Positions 24,834 through 33,049 of a DNA stretch of 45,279 nucleotides are shown in pieces. The notes below the pieces were generated by a model. That model was not told the DNA's origin. It saw nothing but the letters and a program-made list of their open reading frames with translations, and did no database searches. Every line of letters starts with the position of its first letter. The first letter of the stretch is position 1. Position numbers and translations under genes: made by a program. Origin of the DNA: Chitinivibrionales bacterium (GTDB lineage Bacteria > Fibrobacterota > Chitinivibrionia > Chitinivibrionales > WJMI01); the NCBI GenBank assembly GCA_014728015.1, contig WJMI01000164.1, positions 1 to 45,279 of the forward strand. Direction: 5' to 3'.

Positions 24834-26948
24834 TCAGGGCACTCTCTGCAGCGGCTTGCTGGGCGGCTGGATCGGCTCCCGGTAGTAGCGGTAATCGCTG
24901 CCGGGGCCCCGTTTCTCGAACTCGAAATCCTCTTCTGTCTTCTCTGCCACAACCGGGATCCACAGTATCATGCCGACATCGAGTCGCGACAGGTCGGTAT
25001 GCTTATTATACTTCTTGACCAGCCATAACGGGACCGTACCGTCGTCTTCGCAGATACCCAGAAGTGTCTGCCCGCGCTCCACCGCGTGCCTGCGGACTTC
25101 GGCAACCTTATACTGGCTGTAGAAGTCTTCCTCGAGCGCCATATGGTATTCGAGACGTTCTTCCACGAACCGTGCGATCATCATCGTATCGCCCGGAATG
25201 GTCAGACGCTGCCCGATATGGATGGTAGAACGGTTGCCCATCCGGTTGAGCTGCCGCAGGCGCCACGTTGGCAGGCCCAGCCAGTCCGCGTAGTGGCCCA
25301 GTGTCTCATCAACCGAAACGCGAATGGATGCCGACTTGCCGACCGGTGATATTTCCACCTCGAGATCGTATACTTCCGCATCAAACCGGGACTGGTATCG
25401 CCCTTTCAGAACGTCGGGTGCGGCAACCGCTTCGGCCATGACAATCTCTTCGAGCGTGTCGGACAGCATCTCCAGGGTCGTATCACGGGCCGCGCTCGCG
25501 GCAGCGACAACAGCGGTATCTTCCTTGCCTTCCCCTCCCCCGGCCGGCTGCGGGGCCGCCAGATGCGATTCCGCGCGTTTGTCCTCAACAAACGATACGA
25601 TAGGCGCGGGCTTCTTGTCCGCAACGCCCGGAATGCGCAGGACCTGGCCGGCATAGATGCGGTTCATTCGGCTGATATTGTTGTCGAGCGCAAGGTCGCG
25701 CGCACGCACCCCGAATCGTCGCGCAATGGCATAGAGATTGTCGCCGCGCCGTACGCGGTAGTATTCCGGCCGCGGGGGCGTCTCCAGCCGCAGTGAATCG
25801 GGAATGGCGCGGAAAGCACTGTCTGCAAAGGCAAGCGATATCGAGGCCGGGAGGTGGATACGCGTGCCCTTGGGGATCAGCCGGTCGCGCTGGAATACCA
25901 CGGGCCGTACCGCCGGGTTCATTCTGGCGAGCGCCCGCACGTCCGCGCCGAGATGCTTTGCCAGAACCGAGGGCCTTATGTAATGGGTGAGCACCATATC
26001 GTGATATGTTGTGGGCGGAGCATACTCGACCTTGGTGAAATACTTCTCGGGCTGCCGGGCGATATCGCAGGCCGCGAGAAAACAACTGTAGAAATTTTTC
26101 GATGCAAACTTGAACGAACGACTGCTGTGCCGCTGTATGATAACGGCAATATCACGGGAACCGGTGGTTGCCACGGCCCGTTTCATTCCGTACAGCCCAT
26201 GATTGTAGGCCGTAATGGCCAGCGGCCACGACTTGAGTTCCCGGTAATTGTGGCTGAGAAGCTTGGCTGCCGCATACGTCGAGGCGATGGGATCACGCCG
26301 CTCGTCAACATCATACCCGATTTTGAGATACTGCCGCCCTGTCCCCCGCATGAATTGCCAGAGGCCGGCGGCGCCGACTTTCGAATAGGCATGAGGATTG
26401 AACGACGACTCCACGTGCGGCAGGTACGCAAGATCCGGGGGGACATCGTACATGCGAAGAATGGCGAGTATCGTGTCAAGATAGGCGCCGCTCCTGTACA
26501 GGCCCTCGTAGAAACGTTCCTTCTGTCCCTGTTGAAAGCGAATCCGCGCATGCGCGCCGGTAATCGCATCCTCGCTGGCATGCTTCTGAAAGAGAGCGAC
26601 AATCCGTTTCTCCTCTGTCAAGAGGGAGGCCGGCGCCTTGCCCGGGATCCCTTGGACCAGCGCCCCTATCTTTTCTTTGTGGGCCTTGATGAACAGGGCG
26701 CGCCGGCGGCCCGCCCTGGACCCGATGCTGATCTTTTCGTAGATCACCATCGGATGCTCGGCATCATGAATCAGCCCCTCCTCGAGCGATACCTCCGCGT
26801 ATATCTTCTTCCAGAACTCGACATTGTCCTTCAGGATTGCCGGCGTCTCGAACGGATCGCCCAGGCAGACCGATGCCAGGCACAGGACCGGCTGGAACAG
26901 GCGGAGGAGTCTTGAAACGTGGATGTACCGAGTAGGCATAGAAATCAT
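24834..26948 (-). CDS. mltD: MltD-like lytic transglycosylase with three LysM domains
   Basis: 704 residues. A signal peptide (LLRLFQPVLCLASVCLG) has no good lipobox. A charged linker (40-150) precedes the SLT catalytic domain at about 155-290, with Glu180 in LPHVESSFNPHAYSKVGAAGLWQFM and ITAYNHG at 245-251, both hallmark motifs of family 1D. Three LysM domains follow: about 396-441 (YYRVRRGDNLYAIARRFGV), 541-586 and 620-666, the second more divergent. It would cleave peptidoglycan glycan strands in the periplasm with 1,6-anhydro product formation. A Thr/Ala/Glu-rich linker separates the first two LysM units. Convergent with the STAS gene. Confidence 0.93.
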   Translation of the reverse strand: MISMPTRYIHVSRLLRLFQPVLCLASVCLGDPFETPAILKDNVEFWKKIYAEVSLEEGLIHDAEHPMVIYEKISIGSRAGRRRALFIKAHKEKIGALVQGIPGKAPASLLTEEKRIVALFQKHASEDAITGAHARIRFQQGQKERFYEGLYRSGAYLDTILAILRMYDVPPDLAYLPHVESSFNPHAYSKVGAAGLWQFMRGTGRQYLKIGYDVDERRDPIASTYAAAKLLSHNYRELKSWPLAITAYNHGLYGMKRAVATTGSRDIAVIIQRHSSRSFKFASKNFYSCFLAACDIARQPEKYFTKVEYAPPTTYHDMVLTHYIRPSVLAKHLGADVRALARMNPAVRPVVFQRDRLIPKGTRIHLPASISLAFADSAFRAIPDSLRLETPPRPEYYRVRRGDNLYAIARRFGVRARDLALDNNISRMNRIYAGQVLRIPGVADKKPAPIVSFVEDKRAESHLAAPQPAGGGEGKEDTAVVAAASAARDTTLEMLSDTLEEIVMAEAVAAPDVLKGRYQSRFDAEVYDLEVEISPVGKSASIRVSVDETLGHYADWLGLPTWRLRQLNRMGNRSTIHIGQRLTIPGDTMMIARFVEERLEYHMALEEDFYSQYKVAEVRRHAVERGQTLLGICEDDGTVPLWLVKKYNKHTDLSRLDVGMILWIPVVAEKTEEDFEFEKRGPGSDYRYYREPIQPPSKPLQRVP

Positions 26949-27027
26949 CTGTTGATAGCCGCAATCGCCTGCGGCGGCGCGCCTCCCTTCTTAAATTATC
27001 TTATGTGAAAGGTCCGGATCGAGTCGT

Positions 27028-27067
27028 GAGGGGCCCGGGCCGCGTGATTTTCTGCGGGCCGCCCCTC
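27028..27067 (+). promoter_or_regulatory. Long imperfect hairpin before the esterase gene
   Basis: GAGGGG (27028-27033) pairs with CCCCTC (27062-27067), and inner CCGC/GCGG pairs extend the stem around an AU-rich loop (GUGAUUUUCU). It ends 18 bases before ATG 27086 and just before the GGGAG Shine-Dalgarno sequence, so it may influence translation. No U-run follows, so it is not a normal terminator. Confidence 0.35.
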
Positions 27068-27085
27068 TGCCTGGCGGGAGTCGTC

Positions 27086-28156
27086 ATGAAACGTTTCATT
27101 TTCGTGTGCCTGTTGGCCCGCATGTTCCACGCTCGGGCCGCCGATGTCGATCATCTCAGCCTTGCCAGCGCGGTGCTCGGCAGAGACATGGAGTTCATTG
27201 TGGTGCGGCCGGCGGGCTACGACTCGGCCAGCCGGGACGGCGCAAAGTTTCCCGTGCTCTACCTGCTCCATTGTGCCGGCTGCAGCCACACCGACTGGAT
27301 AAACGAGTACTATTGCGAAGGCCTCGAGGAAGAGCTCGATTCGGCGGGCATACTCGCGGTTGCGCCCAGGGAAGGCTCATACTATACCTGGTGGCTGGAA
27401 AGCCCCGTTCTGGATGAGTCCCGCATGTCAAGCTTTCTGATTCAGGAGCTGAAGCCCTATGTCGATTCAGCCTATGCCACCTGTGCTGATCGAGGGAATA
27501 CCGCCGCGGCGGGGCACAGCATGGGAGGGTTCGGAGCGTTTCACAATGCGATGTATTACCCCGAGACATTCGGCGCGGCAGTGAGTATCAAGGGAGGACT
27601 GGACCTGCTTAATCCAAACTGGCCCACGGATTTCGGGCTGTCGTATGTGTTGGGTGACACCGCCACGCATCGCGAAAACTGGGAGTGGGCGACTGTCGTG
27701 CAAAATGCACACCACTACGATACAACCAACACCAGGCTCCTTCTGTTCAGGGGAATCGATGGCGACTGGTTTAGCGAGGAAAACCTGCGCCTCCACGGCA
27801 TACTCGATTCTCTGGATATCGCCCATGAATATGTCGAGCTGCAAGAGGACCATTATAATGTTTCTCGGTCGACTACGGAGAAGATGATCGGGTTCTGCGA
27901 TTCGGTCTTCACGAGGTGCACGCCCGCCGAATCAGACCGCGGCTGGCGTTTTCCCGGGAAAGATATCGGCAGGAGACGGCGGGTCTTTGCGGTAGGCGCC
28001 GCGCAGCCCGTCCCCGGTTCCGATGGAATGACCCTCTATACTGTATGGGGCCGTGAGGTCCGTATGGCCGAAGCCGGACAAATCGCCCGGGGCGTGTACG
28101 TGGCCGTATACGACAGGCACGCGTCTCGCCCCGCATGCCTTCCCTATGTGCAGTAA
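27086..28156 (+). CDS. Exported esterase D-like alpha/beta hydrolase with a sorting-like tail
   Basis: About 356 residues from ATG 27086, where a signal peptide begins (MKRFIFVCLLARMFHARAAD); GGGAG lies seven bases upstream. A longer frame from 27005 lacks a signal. The catalytic domain belongs to the esterase D/feruloyl-esterase-like family: FPVLYLLHCAGCSHTDWI, nucleophile Ser145 in AAGHSMGGFGA, Asp225 or Asp227 in FRGIDGDW, and His256 in EDHYNV. It probably hydrolyses acyl or feruloyl esters on extracellular polysaccharides. The last 50 residues (TLYTVWGREVRMAEAGQIARGVYVAVYD) resemble a Por-type secretion tail. No terminator on its own strand; the hairpin that follows serves the opposite gene. 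Confidence 0.82.
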   Translation: MKRFIFVCLLARMFHARAADVDHLSLASAVLGRDMEFIVVRPAGYDSASRDGAKFPVLYLLHCAGCSHTDWINEYYCEGLEEELDSAGILAVAPREGSYYTWWLESPVLDESRMSSFLIQELKPYVDSAYATCADRGNTAAAGHSMGGFGAFHNAMYYPETFGAAVSIKGGLDLLNPNWPTDFGLSYVLGDTATHRENWEWATVVQNAHHYDTTNTRLLLFRGIDGDWFSEENLRLHGILDSLDIAHEYVELQEDHYNVSRSTTEKMIGFCDSVFTRCTPAESDRGWRFPGKDIGRRRRVFAVGAAQPVPGSDGMTLYTVWGREVRMAEAGQIARGVYVAVYDRHASRPACLPYVQ

Positions 28157-28208
28157 CGCACTTCGTGGCAAGACATTCCGCCGGCAGGCGGTGGCATTGC
28201 CGCATGAT

Positions 28209-28242
28209 AAAAAGACCCGGCGGGGCAGCGCCCGGCCGGGTC
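28209..28242 (-). terminator. Strong intrinsic terminator of the 28273-29304 gene
   Basis: On the minus strand GACCCGGC pairs with GCCGGGTC (28214-28242), with an inner GGGC/GCCC pair, followed directly by TTTTT (28209-28213). It lies about 31 bases after the stop codon. On the plus strand the hairpin has no U-run, so it acts mainly in the minus direction. Confidence 0.85.
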
Positions 28243-28272
28243 GGCAGAATTTGCTCTGAGCAGTCAGTCCGG

Positions 28273-29304
28273 CTAGTAGAAGCACTTCTCCGTGTAATGG
28301 TCCCCATTTTCGTAGATGAGCTTCTGAATGCTCCCCTGCACCCCGCCGAATCGAAGCGTCATTTTCACTTCGTGTTCCTGATCGAGTATCTCTTTCTTGA
28401 TGCTCGATGAGGTGCTTGCCGGGAATTTCTGTCCCTGCTCGTTCACCAGCGCAAAGTCCTTCGCGCGAAGACGCAGCGGGTTATAGGAGTAGTTATACAT
28501 CGACATAATCGCGGTAGCCGAGGCGCCTGCCCGATTCAGTTCGGGGACCGCCAGGAGAATATCGTATTTGTTTATCTGATCGTAGATATTGCTGTCGGGC
28601 TTGTCGGTAACCACTGCTTCGTATGCGGAATAATGCGGCATATTCTGTTTATAGATTTTGCTGAGCAGCTCGGCCGCGCCGGGGTATTCCTCATCGTAAT
28701 ACAAGGCCAGCTTTGTCCGGAATTCCGCACGCACCAGGGCCTCGTGGTCTTTTTCGGTTTTGCCCTGCTCGAACTCCATCTGGGCGATCTCGAAGTTGTC
28801 CTTGGCGAGATTGCTGTTGACCTCTTCGAGCTTGCGCGTGTACTGCGCCTTGTCCGCGGCAACCTCAACCGCCCTCTCCAGATGGCCGATACCGTCATAC
28901 AGCTTCTGGTTCGCGAAATTCGAATCTGCGTACAATATGAGAAAGTCGGCATACTGGTTCCGCAGATACGATTCAACATCGGCAGTAAGCACGCTGTCGA
29001 TATCTTCGAGAAGTAAAGGGAGCGCATCCATCTGGGTAGATCCTTCGACCAGTACCAGCTTGGCGCGCGCAAGGCTCATCTCAACGAACCGGTTTCTGAG
29101 CTGCTTCGATATCCTCTCGGGATGCGCCTTGACCGCCTGAAGGTAATACATGTAGGCTTCCTTCTGAAGCAGTCGCTGGGCATCGCCGGAAGCCCTTTGC
29201 GAAGCCTTGTATGCTTGATTACCCTTTGATTCATATGAAGGTTGACACGACATAGCGAGGATTAATGCGCTTAAGCTCGCTGCCACCACACACCACCGCC
29301 TCAT
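28273..29304 (-). CDS. TPR-like lipoprotein of unknown function
   Basis: 343 residues from ATG 29304, chosen for its GGAGG Shine-Dalgarno sequence nine bases upstream; the frame runs open to 29409. A lipoprotein signal ends in LILAMSC with Cys20 as lipidation site. Residues 25-240 are helical and repeat-like (AYKASQRASGDAQRLLQKEA, YMYYLQAVKAHPERISKQLR, NLAKDNFEIAQMEFEQGKTE), consistent with TPR-type scaffolding. The end is beta-rich with GVQGSIQKLIYENGDHYTEKCFY. No family is recognised. It is probably an outer- or inner-membrane-anchored periplasmic adaptor. Confidence 0.7.
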   Translation of the reverse strand: MRRWCVVAASLSALILAMSCQPSYESKGNQAYKASQRASGDAQRLLQKEAYMYYLQAVKAHPERISKQLRNRFVEMSLARAKLVLVEGSTQMDALPLLLEDIDSVLTADVESYLRNQYADFLILYADSNFANQKLYDGIGHLERAVEVAADKAQYTRKLEEVNSNLAKDNFEIAQMEFEQGKTEKDHEALVRAEFRTKLALYYDEEYPGAAELLSKIYKQNMPHYSAYEAVVTDKPDSNIYDQINKYDILLAVPELNRAGASATAIMSMYNYSYNPLRLRAKDFALVNEQGQKFPASTSSSIKKEILDQEHEVKMTLRFGGVQGSIQKLIYENGDHYTEKCFY

Positions 29305-29430
29305 TGTGGCCTCCTTACGATATGGAAAAAAACGGTCGCCCATTATCTTTGCCAATATGACTGACATACGCGCACGTACATGCTTTCGCGCGAGCCGTGA
29401 AAGCGCCAAAACGCAACTAAAAGATGTATC

Positions 29431-29459
29431 TTTACCGAATCATTGTCAATAAATAATGT
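29431..29459 (+). promoter_or_regulatory. Possible promoter of cca
   Basis: TTTACC (29431-29436) and TAATGT (29454-29459) are 17 bases apart in an AT-rich stretch. The matches to consensus are only four and three of six, so this is tentative. Confidence 0.25.
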
Positions 29460-29525
29460 TGCTATGAGCATTTTGCCCCGGCTCGATTGGGAGCCGGCCG
29501 CAACGCGAACAGGACAGGGCCTCGA

Positions 29526-30848
29526 ATGAACGGCAAGGTGCAAACCGCCTTGAGAATCGTAGAAATCCTCGTTGAGAACGGCTATCAGGCCGTGTTCGCC
29601 GGGGGGTACGTGCGCGATATGCTGCTTGGATGCGAGTATGCCGGGGATATCGACATTGCCACAAGCGCGGCGCCGCAAGCCGTGGCATCGTTGTTTCCCC
29701 GGGTCACCGGCGTGGGCGAGCATTTCGGCGTGATGCTCGTTATCGAAGGCGGCGTACCGTTCGAGGTAGCCACGTTCCGCTCCGACGTCGGAGTGCTGGA
29801 CGGGCGCCATCCCCGCGAAGTCACGTTTTCTTCTCCCGAGATGGATGCCCGCAGGCGGGATTTCACAATCAACGGGCTGTTCTACGATCCCCTGAAAAAT
29901 GAAGTCCTCGATTACGTCGAGGGGCGCCGGGATCTGCAGGCCGGCCTTATCCGGGCGATCGGTGATCCCGGCCGGCGTTTTAAAGAGGATTACCTTCGGT
30001 TGCTGCGCGCGGTTCGGTTCGCCGCGCGCTTCGATTTCCGAATAGACCCGGAGACGTGGAGCGCCATGCATGATGCAGCGGCGGGCATCGAGAAGGTCGC
30101 ACGCGAACGGATTCTCCAGGAGATCACCAAGACGCTGCAGGGTCCGCATCCGGCACGGGCCGTCGGGCTGCTTGCCGACTCCGGCCTGCTCGCGGTCATT
30201 CTGCCCGAAGTCGAGGCGCTGAAAGGTGTCGAGCAGCCTGAACAATTCCACCCCGAAGGCGATGTGTTCAGCCATACGATGAAAGCATTGTCCTTTCTGA
30301 AGAGCCCCTCGGCGGTGGCGGCCTGGAGCACGCTTCTGCACGATATCGGGAAACCGGCCACCATGACCCGGACCGATCGGGTCCGTTTCAACAACCATCA
30401 CCGCGTTGGCGCCCGCATGGCCCGCCGCGTGCTCAAGCGCCTCCGTGCTTCCCGCGCCCTCATTGAGGACGTATGCGAGTGCATCGACAAGCACATGGAC
30501 TTCATGAATGTGACCAGGATGCGGCTTTCGACCCTTAAAAAATTCCTCGCGCGCCCCACCCTCGACGATGAGCTTGAATTGCACCGGGTCGACTGCCTGG
30601 CAAGCCACGGCGATTTGGAGAATTACGAATTCGTTTTACAGAAGCGCGCTGAGCTTGCCGACGAGGAAGTCCGGCCCGACCCGTTGCTCACCGGCCGGGA
30701 TCTGATAGAGCTCGGTTTCAAACCCGGCCCGGTATTCGGCCGGATCCTGCAGGCGGCGTACGACCTGCAGCTCGACGAGAACCTGCGCACGCCCGAGGAG
30801 GCGCGGGCCTGGGCCCGACAGAACCGCGATTCCTTCGGCCGCTCCTGA
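29526..30848 (+). CDS. cca: CCA tRNA nucleotidyltransferase
   Basis: 440 residues from ATG 29526 (AGGG upstream); an upstream ATG at 29487 adds residues not conserved in the family. It adds or repairs the 3' CCA of tRNAs. The nucleotidyltransferase core has AVFAGGYVRDMLLG and Asp41/Asp43 in GDIDIAT; RRRDFTINGLFYDP and RFKEDYLRLLRAVRFAARF are the family's next two signatures. An HD domain follows (FSHTMKALSFLKS, LLHDIGKPAT), as in bacterial enzymes with an extra phosphohydrolase module. Poly(A) polymerase is the alternative, but the length and motifs fit CCA-adding type better. Confidence 0.92.
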   Translation: MNGKVQTALRIVEILVENGYQAVFAGGYVRDMLLGCEYAGDIDIATSAAPQAVASLFPRVTGVGEHFGVMLVIEGGVPFEVATFRSDVGVLDGRHPREVTFSSPEMDARRRDFTINGLFYDPLKNEVLDYVEGRRDLQAGLIRAIGDPGRRFKEDYLRLLRAVRFAARFDFRIDPETWSAMHDAAAGIEKVARERILQEITKTLQGPHPARAVGLLADSGLLAVILPEVEALKGVEQPEQFHPEGDVFSHTMKALSFLKSPSAVAAWSTLLHDIGKPATMTRTDRVRFNNHHRVGARMARRVLKRLRASRALIEDVCECIDKHMDFMNVTRMRLSTLKKFLARPTLDDELELHRVDCLASHGDLENYEFVLQKRAELADEEVRPDPLLTGRDLIELGFKPGPVFGRILQAAYDLQLDENLRTPEEARAWARQNRDSFGRS

Positions 30849-30871
30849 CCGTTTTTTTGGCGCCGTTTTAC

Positions 30872-30900
30872 TTGTGCGCATGTGCGCTAATTAGTATTTT
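30872..30900 (+). promoter_or_regulatory. Candidate promoter of the rimP-nusA-infB operon
   Basis: TTGTGC (30872-30877) and TATTTT (30895-30900) are 17 bases apart, with a short GCGCA-TG-TGCGC dyad between them (30876-30887). Transcription would start near 30907, giving a leader that includes the attenuator-like hairpin. Confidence 0.4.
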
Positions 30901-30928
30901 ATGATATTGCAACGGGGCGTTTTCAACT

Positions 30929-30948
30929 CGGGCGAAAGCCCGTTTTTT
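30929..30948 (+). terminator. Attenuator hairpin in the rimP leader
   Basis: CGGGC (30929-30933) pairs with GCCCG (30938-30942) around a GAAA tetraloop, followed by six T's. It lies about 20 bases after the predicted transcription start and 22 bases before the rimP ATG. This is the arrangement of leader terminators upstream of rimP-nusA in many bacteria, where NusA can feed back on its own operon. Confidence 0.65.
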
Positions 30949-30969
30949 GTTATTGGGAGAATCCCCGGT

Positions 30970-31422
30970 ATGGCCAAGCTCGACGATATCAGGCCGCTCA
31001 TCAAGGAGAAGCTCCTGCAGTTGGGCATGGAGCTGTACGATATCAGCTATCACCGCGGACCGAATGCCGTCCTGAAGGTCTTCATCGACAGAGACGGCGG
31101 CGTTTCGATCGATGACTGCGAGGCGGCAAGCGCGGAACTGTCCACGCTTCTTGATGTTGAGAATTTCTCCGGCTCCCCGTATCGCCTGGAAGTGTCGTCG
31201 CCGGGTGCTGACCGTCCGCTGCGATCCCAGCGGGATTTTGTCCGGGCACGGGGCCGCACTATCCGCGTGATTGCCCGGATGCCGGACGGCCGGCAGAAGA
31301 CGGTGAGCGGAGAGGTGCTCGAATGCACGGAGGATCACCTGGAGCTGCAGACCGCGGACCAGAAAATCGAGATTGCGCTCCCCGAAATACAGAGCGCGAA
31401 GATAGTATTCTCATTCAAGTAA
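30970..31422 (+). CDS. rimP: Ribosome maturation factor RimP
   Basis: 150 residues from ATG 30970, the usual RimP length; an ATG at 30901 would translate through the leader hairpin. It assists 30S subunit maturation. The N-terminal alpha/beta domain contains MELYDISYHRGPNAVLKVFIDRDGGVSIDDCEAAS, and the family's SPYRLEVSSPGADRPL signature is near residue 75. The C-terminal SH3-like domain covers about 95-150. GGGAG lies about 11 bases upstream. First gene of the long operon, preceded by an attenuator. Confidence 0.93.
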   Translation: MAKLDDIRPLIKEKLLQLGMELYDISYHRGPNAVLKVFIDRDGGVSIDDCEAASAELSTLLDVENFSGSPYRLEVSSPGADRPLRSQRDFVRARGRTIRVIARMPDGRQKTVSGEVLECTEDHLELQTADQKIEIALPEIQSAKIVFSFK

Positions 31423-31512
31423 GGGCCTGGCGGCGCGTTTGTTTCGGAACGCAGCCATTCGTATCGATGCCGAGAAGTCAGCCACCTACACCAAATAAAG
31501 GATAAGACCGTT

Positions 31513-33021
31513 ATGGGAACGAAGGCCAAGACTAAGGGAGAACTGAAAGCCGCGGAAATCGTCCAGGCACTGGGTTCTGTCACCAAAGAGAAAAGCATCA
31601 ACATAGAACTCGTCCTCGACACGCTCAAAGATGCCCTGGCGACCGCCGCGAAGAAGTACCTGGGCAGGCCCATACATATCGAGGTGGAGGTCGACAGGGA
31701 CAAAGGCACCATCGAGGTCTACTCCCGCCAGTTCGTTGCCGAGGAAGTCGAAGATCCCGAAACGCAGATTACTCTCGAGGAGGCGCGCCGCATAGACAGC
31801 GATCTTCAAATCGGCGATGAGCTTATTCAGGATCTCGACATCGATGTCTTCGGCCGCACGGCCATCCAGACCGCCAAGCAGGTCCTGGTCCAGCGCGTAC
31901 GCGAGGCCGAACGCGAAAAGGTGTTTGCCGATTACTCCAACCGCGTGGGAGAGCTGATCACCGGCACCGTGCAGCAGATAGACAAGGGCAATATCCTGGT
32001 GAATCTGGGCAGGACCGAGGCGCTCCTTCCGTACAAGGAGCAGATCCACAAAGAGCGATACCGTCAGGGGCAGACCATCCGCGGGTGCATAACCGAAGTG
32101 AAAAACAATCCCAAAGGCCCGCAGATAATCGTCTCGCGTACCTCCACCACATTCCTCGAGCGCCTGTTCGAGCTCGAAGTGCCGGAAATCTACGAAGGCA
32201 TCGTGCGTATCGTGAAAGTGGTGCGGGCGCCCGGGCTCAGGGCCAAAGTTGCGGTCGTGTCCAACGACAGCCGCGTGGACCCCGTGGGCGCCTGCGTGGG
32301 CATGCGGGGCAACCGCGTGCAGGCGATTGTGCGCGAACTGTCCAACGAACGCATGGATATCATCAACTGGACCGACGAGCTCTCCATGCTGGTCCGCCGC
32401 GTGTTCTCGCCCGCTGAAGTCAAACGCGTGCTGCCAGTCGGCGAAGACAAGCTGGTGGTTATTATCAAGGAAGAAGACCTTGCGCAGGCGATCGGCAGAG
32501 AGGGGCAGAACATCAGGCTGGCCTCCCGAATGCTTGACAAGGAAATAGACGTCTACGGCGATGAGGAATTTGCCGGGTTCACCGACGAGGAACGCGAGCA
32601 AGCTCTGAGCGAAGAAGAGGAGGAAGCGGAGATTGCGGAAGGGGCTGAAGCCGTGGAAGGTGCTCCCGAGGGCATGCAAGAGGACACGAGCGCGGAGGCC
32701 GAGGAGACCGTGTCCGCCGGTTTGGCGGCCTCCGGCGTGGCGGAAGCGGCCTCTGAAGAGGACCTGACCGAAGCGGTCGGACAGGAAGGGCCGGAATCCG
32801 AGACCGACACCGAGTCCACCGAGGAAACAGACCGGGAAGCTCCCGGAGAGGCCCAGGAATTCGCCGGCGCCGACGCATCGGCGGATGCCGGGCCGGAAGC
32901 GGAGGACAGCGGAGAACCCGCCGATGCCGATCAGGATGAGGGCGACAGCGAAGAAACCAAGCAGGAAGGTGAAGAAGCGCTCGGCGATCAGGAGCGGACA
33001 CCACCGGAAGATACGCACTAG
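31513..33021 (+). CDS. nusA: Transcription factor NusA with a long acidic C-terminal tail
   Basis: 502 residues. The N-terminal RNA-polymerase-binding domain (about 1-130), an S1 domain (about 137-200, ELITGTVQQIDKGNILVNLG) and KH domains (about 230-345, VDPVGACVGMRGNRVQAIV; AQAIGREGQNIRLASRML) follow in the normal order. It controls pausing, termination and antitermination. After residue about 350 a tail of some 150 residues consists largely of Glu, Asp, Ala, Ser and Gly. It is not like the ordered AR1/AR2 repeats of E. coli NusA, and the tail is unusual. AAAGGA lies before ATG 31513; the gap from rimP is 90 bases. Confidence 0.94.
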   Translation: MGTKAKTKGELKAAEIVQALGSVTKEKSINIELVLDTLKDALATAAKKYLGRPIHIEVEVDRDKGTIEVYSRQFVAEEVEDPETQITLEEARRIDSDLQIGDELIQDLDIDVFGRTAIQTAKQVLVQRVREAEREKVFADYSNRVGELITGTVQQIDKGNILVNLGRTEALLPYKEQIHKERYRQGQTIRGCITEVKNNPKGPQIIVSRTSTTFLERLFELEVPEIYEGIVRIVKVVRAPGLRAKVAVVSNDSRVDPVGACVGMRGNRVQAIVRELSNERMDIINWTDELSMLVRRVFSPAEVKRVLPVGEDKLVVIIKEEDLAQAIGREGQNIRLASRMLDKEIDVYGDEEFAGFTDEEREQALSEEEEEAEIAEGAEAVEGAPEGMQEDTSAEAEETVSAGLAASGVAEAASEEDLTEAVGQEGPESETDTESTEETDREAPGEAQEFAGADASADAGPEAEDSGEPADADQDEGDSEETKQEGEEALGDQERTPPEDTH

Positions 33022-33049
33022 AAGCGCGCATTCGCGCAGAGGCAGGCAT

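Noticed and set aside
30849-30969. tRNA gene upstream of rimP, as in E. coli
   Set aside because: The gap has no cloverleaf or CCA-like end, only a promoter-like and hairpin sequence.
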